Shown: positions 1-9,481, counted from the stretch's first letter. The stretch is 64,000 bases of DNA from Uruburuella suis (GCF_004341385.1 NZ_SLXE01000001.1:154850-218849), one strand, 5' to 3'. Notes: generated by a model not told the origin, from the sequence alone. Numbers and translations are program-made.

Positions 1-852
1 GCTGAAGTGCACAAACGAATGAGAGCGCTCCGAGGCGAGCCCGATCCGCTTAAAGCGGTGGCAGCCGAAATCGCCAAAGAAACCCGCGTGTTGTGCTTTG
101 ACGAATTCCACGTCAGCGATATTGCCGATGCGATGATTTTGGGGCGTTTGCTGGAAAACCTGTTTGAAGACGGTGTGGTGCTGGTGGCCACATCAAACTA
201 TGCACCGGCCGAGCTTTATCCCCAAGGGCAAAACCGCAGCAGCTTTTTATCCACCATTGCTTTGCTGGAGCAAAAACTTACCGTGCTGAATGTGGATGGC
301 GGCGAAGATTACCGCTTGCGCACTTTAAAGCCTGCCGAAGTGTTTTATGTGCCCGATAGCAAAGAGAATGAAAACAAGCTGGCCGCTTTATTTGCGCAAA
401 TGACACACGGCACGCAAAAAAATCCGCACGCCATCACCATTCACGGGCGCGAGCTGCAATGTAACGCGCGGGCCGATAAAGCCATTTGGTTTGACTTTCG
501 CGCACTGTGTTTCGGGCCGCGCTCGCAAGCCGATTATCTTTATTTAGCCGAGCATTATGAAATGGTGTTTGTGTCCGGCATCGAGAAAATGGATGAGTCG
601 CAGCGTGCAGAAGCCCGCCGCCTCACTTGGTTGATCGATGTGCTGTATGATTTTCGGGTGAAATTTTGCGCCACCAGCCAAGTGGCGGCTGCAGAAATTT
701 ATGTAGAAGGCGATTTTGCCAATGAATTCGTGCGCACCGTGAGCCGAATGGTGGAAATGCAATCGGAAGAATACTTGGCACTGCCGCATCTGGTTTTAAC
801 CAAGCCTGCTAAAAAAGCTGCAAACAAATCGCCCAATCTGGCGGAAACTTGA
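1..852 (+). CDS. zapE: Cell division protein ZapE (AFG1-like ATPase), 5' truncated by window edge
   Basis: The frame is open from base 1 and no start is visible, so the N-terminal part with the Walker A loop lies outside the window; 283 residues remain. Seen: a Walker B segment VLCFDEF at about residues 30-36, followed by HVSDIADAM, then LVATSN (sensor-like), the block FGPRSQADY and the C-terminal EMQSEEYL, all typical of the ZapE/AFG1 family. Known role in E. coli: a cytoplasmic ATPase acting at the constricting Z-ring. It ends 57 bases before ndk. Assignment is firm; only the missing N-terminus limits it. Confidence 0.93.
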   Translation, partial: AEVHKRMRALRGEPDPLKAVAAEIAKETRVLCFDEFHVSDIADAMILGRLLENLFEDGVVLVATSNYAPAELYPQGQNRSSFLSTIALLEQKLTVLNVDGGEDYRLRTLKPAEVFYVPDSKENENKLAALFAQMTHGTQKNPHAITIHGRELQCNARADKAIWFDFRALCFGPRSQADYLYLAEHYEMVFVSGIEKMDESQRAEARRLTWLIDVLYDFRVKFCATSQVAAAEIYVEGDFANEFVRTVSRMVEMQSEEYLALPHLVLTKPAKKAANKSPNLAET

Positions 853-909
853 TAGAATACGCCGCGGATTTTAACCGATACTAAAATATTTATTCTAAGG
901 AAACCCATA

Positions 910-1335
910 ATGGCGATTGAACGCACCATTTCGATTATCAAACCCGATGCCGTAGCCAAAGACGTTGTCGGCCAAATTTACAGCCGTTTTGAAAACAACG
1001 GCCTGCGCATTATTGCAGCCAAAATGAAACATCTGAGCACCAAAGAAGCACAAGATTTTTACGCGGTGCACAAAGCCCGCCCCTTTTTCGGCGATTTGGT
1101 GGCTTTTATGACCAGCGGCCCAGTGATGATTCAGGTGTTGGAAGGTGAAAATGCCGTGGCCAAAAACCGCGAGCTGATGGGCGCCACCAATCCGAAAGAA
1201 GCGGCTGCAGGCACCATCCGTGCCGATTTTGCCGATTCGATTGAAAACAATGCCGTGCACGGCTCCGACAGCCTGGAAAATGCCGCCATTGAAATTGCTT
1301 ACTTTTTCAGCCAAAGCGAAATCTGCGCACGCTGA
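910..1335 (+). CDS. ndk: Nucleoside diphosphate kinase
   Basis: The product has 141 residues, the normal bacterial Ndk length. It moves the gamma phosphate from ATP to other (d)NDPs through a phosphohistidine. Seen: the N-terminal nucleotide-binding KPDAV at residues 11-15 and the active-site His117 in NAVHGSDS. An AAGGA ribosome site sits about 9 bases before the ATG. It is followed by a DUS-pair terminator, so it probably ends its own transcript. It supplies dNTPs together with the ribonucleotide reductase encoded 9 kb downstream. Confidence 0.98.
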   Translation: MAIERTISIIKPDAVAKDVVGQIYSRFENNGLRIIAAKMKHLSTKEAQDFYAVHKARPFFGDLVAFMTSGPVMIQVLEGENAVAKNRELMGATNPKEAAAGTIRADFADSIENNAVHGSDSLENAAIEIAYFFSQSEICAR

Positions 1336-1346
1336 TGCAAATCCTG

Positions 1347-1380
1347 CCCAGGCCGTCTGAAAGCTTTCAGACGGCCTGGG
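1347..1380. terminator. DUS inverted-pair terminator after ndk
   Basis: This is a perfect inverted repeat: CCCAGGCCGTCTGAAAG meets its own complement, followed by TATTTATTTT. Each arm carries an AG-DUS. Confidence 0.85.
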
Positions 1381-1501
1381 TATTTATTTTAAGGGCTTTT
1401 AAATTAAAGTTATTTTGGGCTGGGCGTGGTGTTGGCCGCATAATTTCAGTACAATACCCAAAGCTTTCATTTAAGCGTCTTTCACGCTTGTAACAGAACA
1501 C

Positions 1502-2596
1502 ATGAAAACCAATTTATTGAATTTCGATCTCGCCGCGCTGACGCAGCATTTTGCCGAAATGGGCGAGAAACCTTTCCGTGCCAAACAGGTGATGCGCTGG
1601 ATGCACCAATCCGGCGCATCCAGTTTTGATGACATGACCGATTTGGCAAAATCATTGCGGGCCAAGCTCAATGAGCAGGCCCGCATCGGCGTGCCCGATT
1701 TAATGGTGTCGCAACAATCGCTCGACGGCACCCGCAAATGGCTGCTGGATGTCGGCACCGGCAACGGTGTGGAAACCGTGTTTATCCCCGAAGCGGAGCG
1801 CGGCACTTTGTGCATTTCTTCGCAAGTGGGTTGCGCGCTTGAGTGCACATTCTGCTCCACCGGCCGCCAGGGCTTCAACCGCAATCTGAGCACATCCGAA
1901 ATCATTGGCCAGCTGTGGTGGGCCAATAAAGCCATGGGCGTTACCCCGAAAAACGAACGGGTGATTTCCAATGTGGTGATGATGGGCATGGGCGAGCCGC
2001 TGGCCAATTTCGATAATGTGGTCGCCGCGCTGAGTATTATGCTCGATGATCACGGCTACGGCCTGTCGCGCCGCCGCGTGACCGTGTCTACATCGGGTAT
2101 GGTGCCGCAAATGGATCGCTTGAAAGACGTGATGCCGGTGGCCTTGGCGGTGTCGCTGCATGCCTCCAATGATGCCGTGCGCGATGAAATTGTGCCGCTC
2201 AATAAAAAATACCCGCTCAAATCATTGATGGCCGCCTGCCAACGCTATTTGGTGAAAGCACCGCGCGATTTCATCACTTTTGAATATGTGATGCTTGATG
2301 GCATCAACGATAAAGCACAACACGCGCGTGAATTGATTGAGTTGGTGCGAGATGTGCCGTGCAAATTCAATCTGATTCCGTTCAATCCGTTTCCCAATTC
2401 GGGTTATGAGCGCTCCAGCAATGAAAATATCCGCGTGTTCCGCGATATTTTGCAGCAGGCCGGCTTTGTGGTAACGGTGCGCAAAACGCGCGGAGACGAT
2501 ATCGATGCCGCCTGCGGCCAGCTCGCCGGGCAGGTGCAGGATAAAACCCGCCGCCAGCAAAAATGGCAGCAGATTATGGTGGAACAACAAGGATAG
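1502..2596 (+). CDS. rlmN: Dual-specificity 23S rRNA/tRNA adenine-C2 methyltransferase RlmN
   Basis: This radical-SAM enzyme of 364 residues makes 2-methyladenosine at A2503 of 23S rRNA and A37 of some tRNAs. Seen: the CX3CX2C iron-sulfur motif in GCALECTFC with Cys111, Cys115 and Cys118, the GEPL motif, and the C-terminal Cys338 in DAACGQLAG, expected to be the methyl-carrying cysteine. It starts an apparent operon: pilW begins 3 bases after its stop, then rodZ and ispG follow with one-base overlaps. The length matches the family. Confidence 0.97.
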   Translation: MKTNLLNFDLAALTQHFAEMGEKPFRAKQVMRWMHQSGASSFDDMTDLAKSLRAKLNEQARIGVPDLMVSQQSLDGTRKWLLDVGTGNGVETVFIPEAERGTLCISSQVGCALECTFCSTGRQGFNRNLSTSEIIGQLWWANKAMGVTPKNERVISNVVMMGMGEPLANFDNVVAALSIMLDDHGYGLSRRRVTVSTSGMVPQMDRLKDVMPVALAVSLHASNDAVRDEIVPLNKKYPLKSLMAACQRYLVKAPRDFITFEYVMLDGINDKAQHARELIELVRDVPCKFNLIPFNPFPNSGYERSSNENIRVFRDILQQAGFVVTVRKTRGDDIDAACGQLAGQVQDKTRRQQKWQQIMVEQQG

Positions 2597-2599
2597 CGG

Positions 2600-3370
2600 A
2601 TGAAAGCAATGCGGAAAATTTGGCCGGCTGTTTTGCTGGCATTGGCGCTGAGCGCTTGCGCCGGCGGCGGTTCATCGCAGCCGAGCGCACGCGAGCGCGC
2701 TATTCAAGTATCGAACATCAAAGCCCAATTGGCTGTTGAATATATGCGCGCACAAGATTACCGCCAAGCGGTGAACAGCATCGATGAAGCGCTGACCTCC
2801 AACAGCAAAAATGAAAATGCCTGGTTGGTGCGGGCGCAGATTTACCAATATCTGAAAGTACCGGATAAAGCACAAGAAAGCTTTTTGAAAGCATTGGCAA
2901 TTTCACCCAACAGTGCGGAAATCAACAATAACTACGGCTGGTTTTTGTGCAATACACAAAATAAGCCCGCCGAAGCTATTGCTTATTTCGACAAAGCCCT
3001 TTCCGACCCGACTTATCCGAATCCGCAGGTGGCTTATCTGAATAAAGGCATTTGCAGCGCTCGCAGCGGCCAATTCGGCTTGTCGGAAGCTTATTTGGAA
3101 CGCGCATTGGCGGTATCGCCGCAATTTTTTCCGGCGCTCAAAGAGCTGGCGCGCACCAAAATGCTGGCCGGCAATTTGAAGGATGCAGATTATTATTTCC
3201 GCCAATATCAAAGCCAAATAGACATGCTTTCACCTGATGATTTATTGTTGGGCTGGCGCTTGTCGCGCTCGCTCGGCCAAACGCAGGCGGCTTATGAATA
3301 TGAAGCACAATTAAGGGCAAATTATCCTTATTCCGAAGAACTCCAAATGATTACAACAGGACGTTTGTAA
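2600..3370 (+). CDS. pilW: Type IV pilus biogenesis/stability lipoprotein PilW (PilF)
   Basis: This is a lipoprotein of 256 residues with lipobox LSAC and the modified Cys at residue 20. The rest is a tetratricopeptide array (about residues 38-250), including NAWLVRAQIYQYLKVPDKA and NNNYGWFLCN. Family knowledge: PilW/PilF helps the secretin PilQ assemble in the outer membrane and stabilises pili; the protein faces the periplasm. It lies between rlmN and rodZ, the usual neisserial order. Its TAA overlaps the next ATG by one base, suggesting translational coupling. Confidence 0.94.
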   Translation: MKAMRKIWPAVLLALALSACAGGGSSQPSARERAIQVSNIKAQLAVEYMRAQDYRQAVNSIDEALTSNSKNENAWLVRAQIYQYLKVPDKAQESFLKALAISPNSAEINNNYGWFLCNTQNKPAEAIAYFDKALSDPTYPNPQVAYLNKGICSARSGQFGLSEAYLERALAVSPQFFPALKELARTKMLAGNLKDADYYFRQYQSQIDMLSPDDLLLGWRLSRSLGQTQAAYEYEAQLRANYPYSEELQMITTGRL

Positions 3371-4278
3371 TGAGTGAACAATCACCACAAAATGACAACA
3401 CCGCCGTTTCAGCTGCTGCAGAGCTGGGGGCGAAACTGCGTGAAGCGCGCGAAAAACGCGGTTTTTCTATCGGGGAAGTGGCTGAGCGATTGAAGCTGCC
3501 GGCCCGCCAAATCGAGGGGCTGGAAAGCGGTAATTATGAAAACATGCCCGAATTGGTGTTTGTGCGCGGCTTTTTGCGCACATATGGCCGCTTCTTAGAC
3601 TTGGACGAAAATGAAGTGGCCGCCTACCTCGACCGCATCATGCCGCAGGCGCGCAATAATGTGTATGCCGTGCAACGCGAAGAAAAATCTTCCAGCCTGA
3701 GCTATCAGCAAACCGAGGTGAAAAAACCGTTTCCGAAATGGATTTTCGGCTTGTTGGCTGTGGCGGCAATCGCCGGCGGCGTTTATGCCTGGCAGAGCAA
3801 ATCTCAAGCGGACAATGAGCGGCAGACGGATAACAATGAAACTCATATCGGCTTGGGCAATGTGGCTGCGCCCAATTTAAGCGCCAGCAATATTGCCGTG
3901 GTGGCCATGGCCAGCGATGTGCCGGCCTCACCGGCTGTGGCTGCAAGCACCACGGCCGCTTCAGAAGCAACGCCGACTGCCGCCTCTGCTCCGGCAGCGG
4001 TTGCGGCCAGCGAAACTTCTGCTGCAGTGGCTGCAGACGAGCTGGTGGTGAAAGTGCGTTACCGCTCCAATTTGGTGATTAAAGACAAAAGCGGCCAATT
4101 CGTGATCAACCGCATTGTGCCGGCCGGAAGCGAACACCGCTTTAGTGGCGGTGCGCCATATGATGTATGGATTGGCTATGCCAGCGGCGCAAGCGCCAAT
4201 TACGGCGGCCAAGAAGTGGCAGTAGCGCAAAATATCCTCAAAGGCAAAAAAACCGCATCATTCAAAGTGGGCCAATAA
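3370..4278 (+). CDS. rodZ: RodZ-like cytoskeletal/HTH membrane protein
   Basis: This is a single-span membrane protein of 302 residues. Seen in order: a cytoplasmic XRE-type helix-turn-helix (about residues 17-80, with LREAREKRGFSIGEVAERL), a transmembrane helix around residues 124-143 (IFGLLAVAAIAGGVYAW), an Ala/Ser/Thr-rich periplasmic linker, and a C-terminal beta domain of the DUF4115 kind (about 220-300). RodZ links MreB to the elongasome in rods; in cocci its role is less clear, so shape control is inferred. It is coupled to pilW and ispG by one-base overlaps. Confidence 0.88.
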   Translation: MSEQSPQNDNTAVSAAAELGAKLREAREKRGFSIGEVAERLKLPARQIEGLESGNYENMPELVFVRGFLRTYGRFLDLDENEVAAYLDRIMPQARNNVYAVQREEKSSSLSYQQTEVKKPFPKWIFGLLAVAAIAGGVYAWQSKSQADNERQTDNNETHIGLGNVAAPNLSASNIAVVAMASDVPASPAVAASTTAASEATPTAASAPAAVAASETSAAVAADELVVKVRYRSNLVIKDKSGQFVINRIVPAGSEHRFSGGAPYDVWIGYASGASANYGGQEVAVAQNILKGKKTASFKVGQ

Positions 4279-5549
4279 TGAGCACACAAGCAATCACACG
4301 ACGCCACACCCATCTGGTGCAGATTGACCATGTGCAAGTGGGCGCAGAAGCGCCTGTGGTGGTGCAGTCGATGACCAACACCGACACCGCCGATGCGGCC
4401 GGCACCGCGCAGCAAGTGAAAGAATTGAGCGATGCCGGCTCGGAAATGGTGCGCATCACTGTCAACAGCCCGGAAGCGGCGGCCAAAGTGGCCGAAATCC
4501 GCCAACGGCTGGACGACATGGGTTGCAACACGCCGCTGATTGGTGATTTTCATTTCAACGGCGAGCGCCTGTTGGCCGAGTTTCCCGATTGTGCGCAAGC
4601 TTTGTCGAAATACCGCATCAATCCGGGCAATGTCGGCAAGGGTGCAAAAGGCGATGAAAAATTTGCCTATATGATACGCACCGCCGCCGAATACGGCAAA
4701 GCTGTGCGCATCGGCGTGAACTGGGGCAGCCTTGATCAAAGCCTGGCCAAGCGCATGATGGATGCCAATCTGGCCTCGGCCGATCCCAAAAGCCCTGATG
4801 AAGTGATGAAAGAAGCGCTGATTGTGTCGGCGCTCGAATCGGCGCAAAAAGCCGTGGATTTGGGCTTGCCGGAAAACAAAATTATTTTGTCGTGCAAAGT
4901 CAGCGCGGTGCAGGATTTGATTCAGGTTTACCGCGATTTAGGTGCACGTTGCCGCTATCCGCTGCATTTGGGGCTGACCGAAGCCGGCATGGGCAGCAAA
5001 GGCATTGTGGCTTCAACCGCAGCGCTCTCGGTGCTCTTGCAAGAGGGCATCGGCGACACCATCCGCATTTCGCTCACGCCCGAGCCGGGTGCCTCGCGCA
5101 CGCAAGAAGTGGTGGTGGGGCAGGAAATTCTGCAAACCATGGGCTTGCGCTCGTTCACCCCGCTGGTAACTGCCTGTCCGGGCTGCGGCCGCACCACCAG
5201 CACCGTGTTTCAGGAATTGGCGCGCGATATCCAGCATTATCTGCGCGAACAAATGCCGGTGTGGCGTTTGCAATATCCGGGCGTGGAAAGCCTGAATGTG
5301 GCGGTGATGGGCTGTGTGGTCAACGGCCCGGGTGAGAGCAAGCTGGCCGACATCGGCATCAGCCTGCCCGGCACCGGCGAAACGCCGGTGGCACCGGTGT
5401 ATGTGGACGGTGAGCGCAAAATCACCCTCAAAGGCGACAATATGGCCGCAGAATTTTTGGCCATTGTGCAGGAATATGTGGAAACCAACTATGGCGAAGG
5501 CGGTATCAAGCGCAGCCAAAGCCGGGTGATTCCAATTAAATTGTCATAA
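4278..5549 (+). CDS. ispG: 4-hydroxy-3-methylbut-2-en-1-yl diphosphate synthase (flavodoxin)
   Basis: This [4Fe-4S] enzyme of 423 residues carries out the penultimate step of the MEP isoprenoid pathway. Seen: the cluster cysteines in TACPGCGRT and the later VMGCVVNGPGE. The frame is open upstream to 4167, but that part lies inside rodZ; ATG 4278 (MSTQAITRRHTH) overlaps the rodZ stop by one base and gives the family length, so I chose it. It is the last gene of the rlmN-pilW-rodZ-ispG run and is followed by a DUS terminator. Confidence 0.97.
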   Translation: MSTQAITRRHTHLVQIDHVQVGAEAPVVVQSMTNTDTADAAGTAQQVKELSDAGSEMVRITVNSPEAAAKVAEIRQRLDDMGCNTPLIGDFHFNGERLLAEFPDCAQALSKYRINPGNVGKGAKGDEKFAYMIRTAAEYGKAVRIGVNWGSLDQSLAKRMMDANLASADPKSPDEVMKEALIVSALESAQKAVDLGLPENKIILSCKVSAVQDLIQVYRDLGARCRYPLHLGLTEAGMGSKGIVASTAALSVLLQEGIGDTIRISLTPEPGASRTQEVVVGQEILQTMGLRSFTPLVTACPGCGRTTSTVFQELARDIQHYLREQMPVWRLQYPGVESLNVAVMGCVVNGPGESKLADIGISLPGTGETPVAPVYVDGERKITLKGDNMAAEFLAIVQEYVETNYGEGGIKRSQSRVIPIKLS

Positions 5550-5557
5550 GATGAATC

Positions 5558-5594
5558 AGGCCGTCTGAAAAGGCAGGTATTTTTCAGACGGCCT
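5558..5594. terminator. DUS-pair terminator after ispG
   Basis: AGGCCGTCTGAAAA and its complement are separated by a short loop, just downstream of the ispG stop and before hisS. Confidence 0.75.
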
Positions 5595-5620
5595 TTATTG
5601 ATATTGCAGATAAAACATCC

Positions 5621-6916
5621 ATGGGAAAAAAAATCCAGGCCGTTAAAGGCATGAACGATTTATTGCCAATCGAGCAAAAAGATTTCAAATTGACTTCGGC
5701 CTTTTGGCAGGCTTTTGAAGAAGCTGTGGTGCGCTGGACGCGCCGCTTCGGCTATCAGCAAATCCGCACGCCGATTGTGGAGCAAACCGGTTTGTTTGTG
5801 CGCTCTATCGGTGAAGAAACCGATGTGGTTGGCAAGGAAATGTATACTTTTTCCGATTCCAACGATGCGCTGAGCCTGAGCCTGCGCCCCGAAGGCACCG
5901 CTTCTTGCCTGCGGGCCGTGGTGGAGCACAACTTGCTCTACAACAGCCCGCAAAAGCTTTGGTATATGGGGCCGATGTTTCGCCGGGAGCGGCCGCAAAA
6001 AGGGCGTTACCGCCAGTTCCATCAAGTGGGCGTGGAAGCCTTGGGTTTTGAAGGACCCGATATTGATGCGGAAATCGTGGCCATGTCGGCCGATTTATGG
6101 CGCGAATTAGGCATCAGCGAGCAACTTGTTTTGGAAATCAACAGCTTGGGCAACCGCGAAGAACGTGCCGCGCATCGTGCAGCTTTAGTGGCTTATCTGA
6201 GTGGCTACGAGGCTCAACTGGATGAGGACAGCCGCCGCCGCCTGCACACCAATCCTTTGCGCGTGCTCGACAGCAAAAATCCCGATTTGCAGGCCATTTG
6301 CAATGCTGCACCGCGCTTGACCGAATATCTCGGCGAAGCCTCGCAAGCGCATTATGCGCAGTTTAAAACCATGCTCGACGGGCTGGGCATCGCCTATGTG
6401 GAAAACCCTCGGCTGGTGCGCGGCCTGGATTACTACAACCAAACCGTATTCGAGTGGACCACCGACAAACTCGGCGCGCAAGCCACGGTGTGCGGCGGCG
6501 GCCGCTACGACGGTTTGATTGAAGAGCTGGGCGGCAAACCTGCTGCCTCTATCGGTTTTGCCATGGGCATTGAGCGCCTGCTGTTGCTGGTGCACGAATA
6601 CGGTAAGCTCAATGTGCCCGCCGCCCCCGATGTGTATGCCATGCATCAGGGCGAGGGCGCGGCGCTGAAAGTGATGCAATATGCACAGAATTTGCGCGAA
6701 GCCGGCTTTGATGTGTTGCAGCATTCAGGGCAGCAGAGTCTTAAAGCGCAAATGAAAAAAGCCGATGCCAGCGGCGCACGTTTTGCGCTGATTGTGGCGC
6801 AGGACGAGCTGGCTGCCGGCAGCGCCACTTTGAAAGACATGCAGGGCGGCCAAGGCCAGCAAACGGTGGCTGCTGCCGATTTATCAACCACTTTGCAACA
6901 ATGGAAACAGGCATAA
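5621..6916 (+). CDS. hisS: Histidyl-tRNA synthetase
   Basis: This class II aminoacyl-tRNA synthetase of 431 residues charges tRNA-His. Seen: motif 2 region MFRRERPQKGRYRQFHQ, the histidine-binding LVRGLDYYNQTVFEW, the glycine-rich CGGGRYDGLIEELGG and motif 3 GFAMGIERL, then a C-terminal anticodon-binding domain. The stop codon directly abuts the yfgM start, so the two are very likely co-transcribed. Its paralogue hisZ, encoded near 42 kb, lacks a synthetase function. Confidence 0.98.
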   Translation: MGKKIQAVKGMNDLLPIEQKDFKLTSAFWQAFEEAVVRWTRRFGYQQIRTPIVEQTGLFVRSIGEETDVVGKEMYTFSDSNDALSLSLRPEGTASCLRAVVEHNLLYNSPQKLWYMGPMFRRERPQKGRYRQFHQVGVEALGFEGPDIDAEIVAMSADLWRELGISEQLVLEINSLGNREERAAHRAALVAYLSGYEAQLDEDSRRRLHTNPLRVLDSKNPDLQAICNAAPRLTEYLGEASQAHYAQFKTMLDGLGIAYVENPRLVRGLDYYNQTVFEWTTDKLGAQATVCGGGRYDGLIEELGGKPAASIGFAMGIERLLLLVHEYGKLNVPAAPDVYAMHQGEGAALKVMQYAQNLREAGFDVLQHSGQQSLKAQMKKADASGARFALIVAQDELAAGSATLKDMQGGQGQQTVAAADLSTTLQQWKQA

Positions 6917-7546
6917 ATGGCTTCACATATTCAAGATCAAGAAGAGCTGGAAAATTTCAAATATTTTTGGAAAAGCTGGGGGCGCTGGCTGTTTACCGCG
7001 CTGCTGATTGCCGCATTGGCCTATTTGGGCTATGTGCTGTATCAAAATTATCAGGCCGGTAAAGACCAAGAAGCAGCCGGCGTGCTGGCCGGATTGGTGG
7101 AAAAAGCGCAAAATCAAGGCGATGCAAAAGCCATTAATGCCGATTTGCTGAAATTGCAGCAAAACCACCCGAGCACCATGGCCGCAGCGCAAGCCACCAT
7201 GATGGTGGCTGCCACCGAGTTTGACCAAGGGCAATACGATACCGCCGCCGGCCACCTGACATGGGTGTTGAAAAACCAAAAAGCGCCGCTGGTGCAGGCT
7301 TTGGCAGCGCAACGCTTGGCTGTGGTGCAATTGCAGCAGAAAAAATACACCGAAGCGCTGGCCACTCTGGCCACGCCGGTAGAAGCCGATTTTGAGCCGC
7401 TGCTGCTGGAAACCAAAGGCGATGTGTATGCGGCCGAGGGCAAAAATAGCGAGGCCGTGGCTGCTTACGAGCAGGCATTAAACAAGTTGCCCAAAGAGGC
7501 GGGCAACCGCCAATTGCTGCAATTGAAAGCAGACCAGCTGAAATAA
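6917..7546 (+). CDS. yfgM: YfgM-type ancillary SecYEG translocon subunit (TPR membrane protein)
   Basis: The product has 209 residues: an N-terminal cytoplasmic stretch, one transmembrane helix at about residues 23-43 (WLFTALLIAALAYLGYVLY), then a periplasmic TPR-like domain. YfgM in E. coli binds SecYEG and periplasmic chaperones such as PpiD. It directly follows hisS. In E. coli and many beta-proteobacteria bamB sits between yfgM and der; here it is absent, as reported for the N. meningitidis BAM complex. Function is by family. Confidence 0.88.
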   Translation: MASHIQDQEELENFKYFWKSWGRWLFTALLIAALAYLGYVLYQNYQAGKDQEAAGVLAGLVEKAQNQGDAKAINADLLKLQQNHPSTMAAAQATMMVAATEFDQGQYDTAAGHLTWVLKNQKAPLVQALAAQRLAVVQLQQKKYTEALATLATPVEADFEPLLLETKGDVYAAEGKNSEAVAAYEQALNKLPKEAGNRQLLQLKADQLK

Positions 7547-7596
7547 CACAGGCCGTCTGAAAGCGACCACACAGGGGCAACTCCTTGCCCGCTGCG

Positions 7597-7627
7597 GCTT
7601 GCAAAAGAAACCCTTTCTTTTGCAAGC
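7597..7627. terminator. Perfect 14-bp hairpin in yfgM-der gap
   Basis: GCTTGCAAAAGAAA and its exact complement flank a CCC loop, followed after a few bases by CTTTTTATTC. It may end the hisS-yfgM transcript. It is not built from DUS. The remaining gap to der (7628-7821) shows no gene. Confidence 0.55.
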
Positions 7628-7821
7628 CCTTGCGCTTTTTATTCAAACGCTTTTATGGATAACCGAAACATTTGAATATGACCGTGAAGCAGCGATTTTC
7701 CATATCTGCCCATACTGCAATACTGTCAGGCGCAGCAATACAATATGAAGCTTGAGCCATACCGTATTTATTTAAATGATTCGGCCGCAGAGGCCGTCTG
7801 AAAACAACCGAGAAAATAACT

Positions 7822-9279
7822 ATGAAACCCACCATCGCGCTGGTCGGCCGCCCCAATGTCGGCAAATCCACCTTATTCAACCGCCTCACCCGCAGCAAAG
7901 ATGCCTTGGTGGCCGATATGCCCGGCCTCACGCGCGACCGCCATTACGGCCACGGCAAAATCGGCAGTAAACCTTATCTGGTAATCGACACCGGCGGTTT
8001 CGAACCGGTGGTGGACAGCGGCATTTTGCATGAAATGGCCAAACACACCCTGCAAGCCATTGATGAAGCCGATGCGGTGGTGTTTCTTGTGGATGCCCGA
8101 AACGGCGTTACCCCGCAAGATAAAATCATTGCCGACCGCCTGCGACAAAGCACGCGGCCGGTGTTTTTGGCGGTGAACAAAGGCGAGGGCGGCAACCGTG
8201 CCGTGCTGGCGGCAGAGTTTTACGAGCTGGCGCTGGGTGAGCCCACCGTGATTTCCGGCGCTCACGGTGATGGCGTTTACCACCTGATGGAAGAGGTGTT
8301 GGCACACTTTCCCGAAGCGGAAGAAGAAGCCGAAACGCCCAAACACCCCGTGTTTGCCATTATCGGCCGCCCCAACGTGGGCAAATCCACCTTGGTAAAC
8401 GCCATTCTCGGCGAAGAGCGTGTGATTGCTTTCGACATGGCCGGCACCACCCGCGACAGCATCCACATCGATTTCGAGCGTGAAGGCAAGCCCTTCACCA
8501 TTATCGACACCGCCGGCGTGCGCCGCCGCGGCAAAGTGGATGAAGCGGTGGAAAAATTTTCGGTGATTAAAGCCATGCAGGCGATTGAGGCGGCCAATGT
8601 GGCGGTGTTGGTGCTTGATGCACAGCAAGACATTGCCGACCAAGATGCCACCATCGCCGGCTTTGCGCTGGAAGCAGGCAGGGCTTTGGTGGTGGCGGTG
8701 AATAAATGGGACGGCATCAGCGAGGAGCGGCGCGAGCAGGTGAAGCGCGACATCGCCCGCAAGCTGTATTTTTTGGAATTTGCCAAATTCCATTATATTT
8801 CGGCATTGAAAGAGCGCGGTATCGACGGCTTGTTCGATTCCATTCAAGCGGCCTATGATGCAGCAATGATTAAAATGCCTACCCCGAAAATCACCCGCGT
8901 GCTGCAAAGCGCCATCGAGCGCCAGCAGCCGCCTCGCGCAGGCTTGGTGCGCCCGAAAATGCGCTATGCCCACCAAGGCGGCATGAATCCGCCGGTGATT
9001 GTGATACACGGCAATTCGTTGCAGCATATTCCCGATGCCTACACCCGCTACCTCACCCAAACCTTCCGCAAAGCTTTCAACCTGCAAGGCACACCGCTGC
9101 GCATTCAATACAATGTGTCGGAAAACCCTTATAGTGAAGCAGACGACAAGCCCAAGAAAAAGCCGCTGCGCCGCGCCGCTTTGAGCAACCGCATTGAAAA
9201 GCGGGAAGGGCGCAAGGAAGAAAAAAGCCGCTTCAAAAAGAAAGCCAAAGTAAGCGTCAAAAAACAGCACAATAAATAA
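7822..9279 (+). CDS. der: Ribosome-assembly GTPase Der (EngA)
   Basis: This tandem GTPase of 485 residues is needed for 50S subunit maturation. Seen: two G1 loops, GRPNVGKS near residues 8-15 and again near 183-190, each with its own DTGG/DTAG G3 motif and NKGE/NKWD G4 motif, and a C-terminal KH-like domain followed by a Lys/Arg-rich tail. A DUS lies just upstream of the start. The long antisense frame across this gene is a composition shadow. Confidence 0.98.
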   Translation: MKPTIALVGRPNVGKSTLFNRLTRSKDALVADMPGLTRDRHYGHGKIGSKPYLVIDTGGFEPVVDSGILHEMAKHTLQAIDEADAVVFLVDARNGVTPQDKIIADRLRQSTRPVFLAVNKGEGGNRAVLAAEFYELALGEPTVISGAHGDGVYHLMEEVLAHFPEAEEEAETPKHPVFAIIGRPNVGKSTLVNAILGEERVIAFDMAGTTRDSIHIDFEREGKPFTIIDTAGVRRRGKVDEAVEKFSVIKAMQAIEAANVAVLVLDAQQDIADQDATIAGFALEAGRALVVAVNKWDGISEERREQVKRDIARKLYFLEFAKFHYISALKERGIDGLFDSIQAAYDAAMIKMPTPKITRVLQSAIERQQPPRAGLVRPKMRYAHQGGMNPPVIVIHGNSLQHIPDAYTRYLTQTFRKAFNLQGTPLRIQYNVSENPYSEADDKPKKKPLRRAALSNRIEKREGRKEEKSRFKKKAKVSVKKQHNK

Positions 9280-9293
9280 CATTAAAACAAACA

Positions 9294-9328
9294 AGGCCGT
9301 CTGAACGCTTTTTGCTTTCAGACGGCCT
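9294..9328. terminator. DUS-pair terminator after der
   Basis: AGGCCGTCTGAA and TTCAGACGGCCT are separated by 11 bases and followed by CTTTTTAT, 14 bases after the der stop. Confidence 0.8.
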
Positions 9329-9481
9329 CTTTTTATACCTGAGCCCAGCAAAGAAGCCATGTGCAGATATAGTGATCAGGCCGTCTGAAAAAACCGGAAA
9401 CTTTCGGGCTGCCCGCCCATCTAAACGCGGTGCGCCGGCTTTAGCGCTTCTTTATGTTTGCACATTCTTACTGAGAAAGTA

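Noticed and set aside
7628..7821. bamB remnant between yfgM and der
   Set aside because: No frame with PQQ-propeller motifs in any direction.
7873..9360. 495-codon open frame antisense to der
   Set aside because: His/Ala/Gly-rich translation typical of the antisense of GC-rich coding DNA; der is unambiguous on the other strand.
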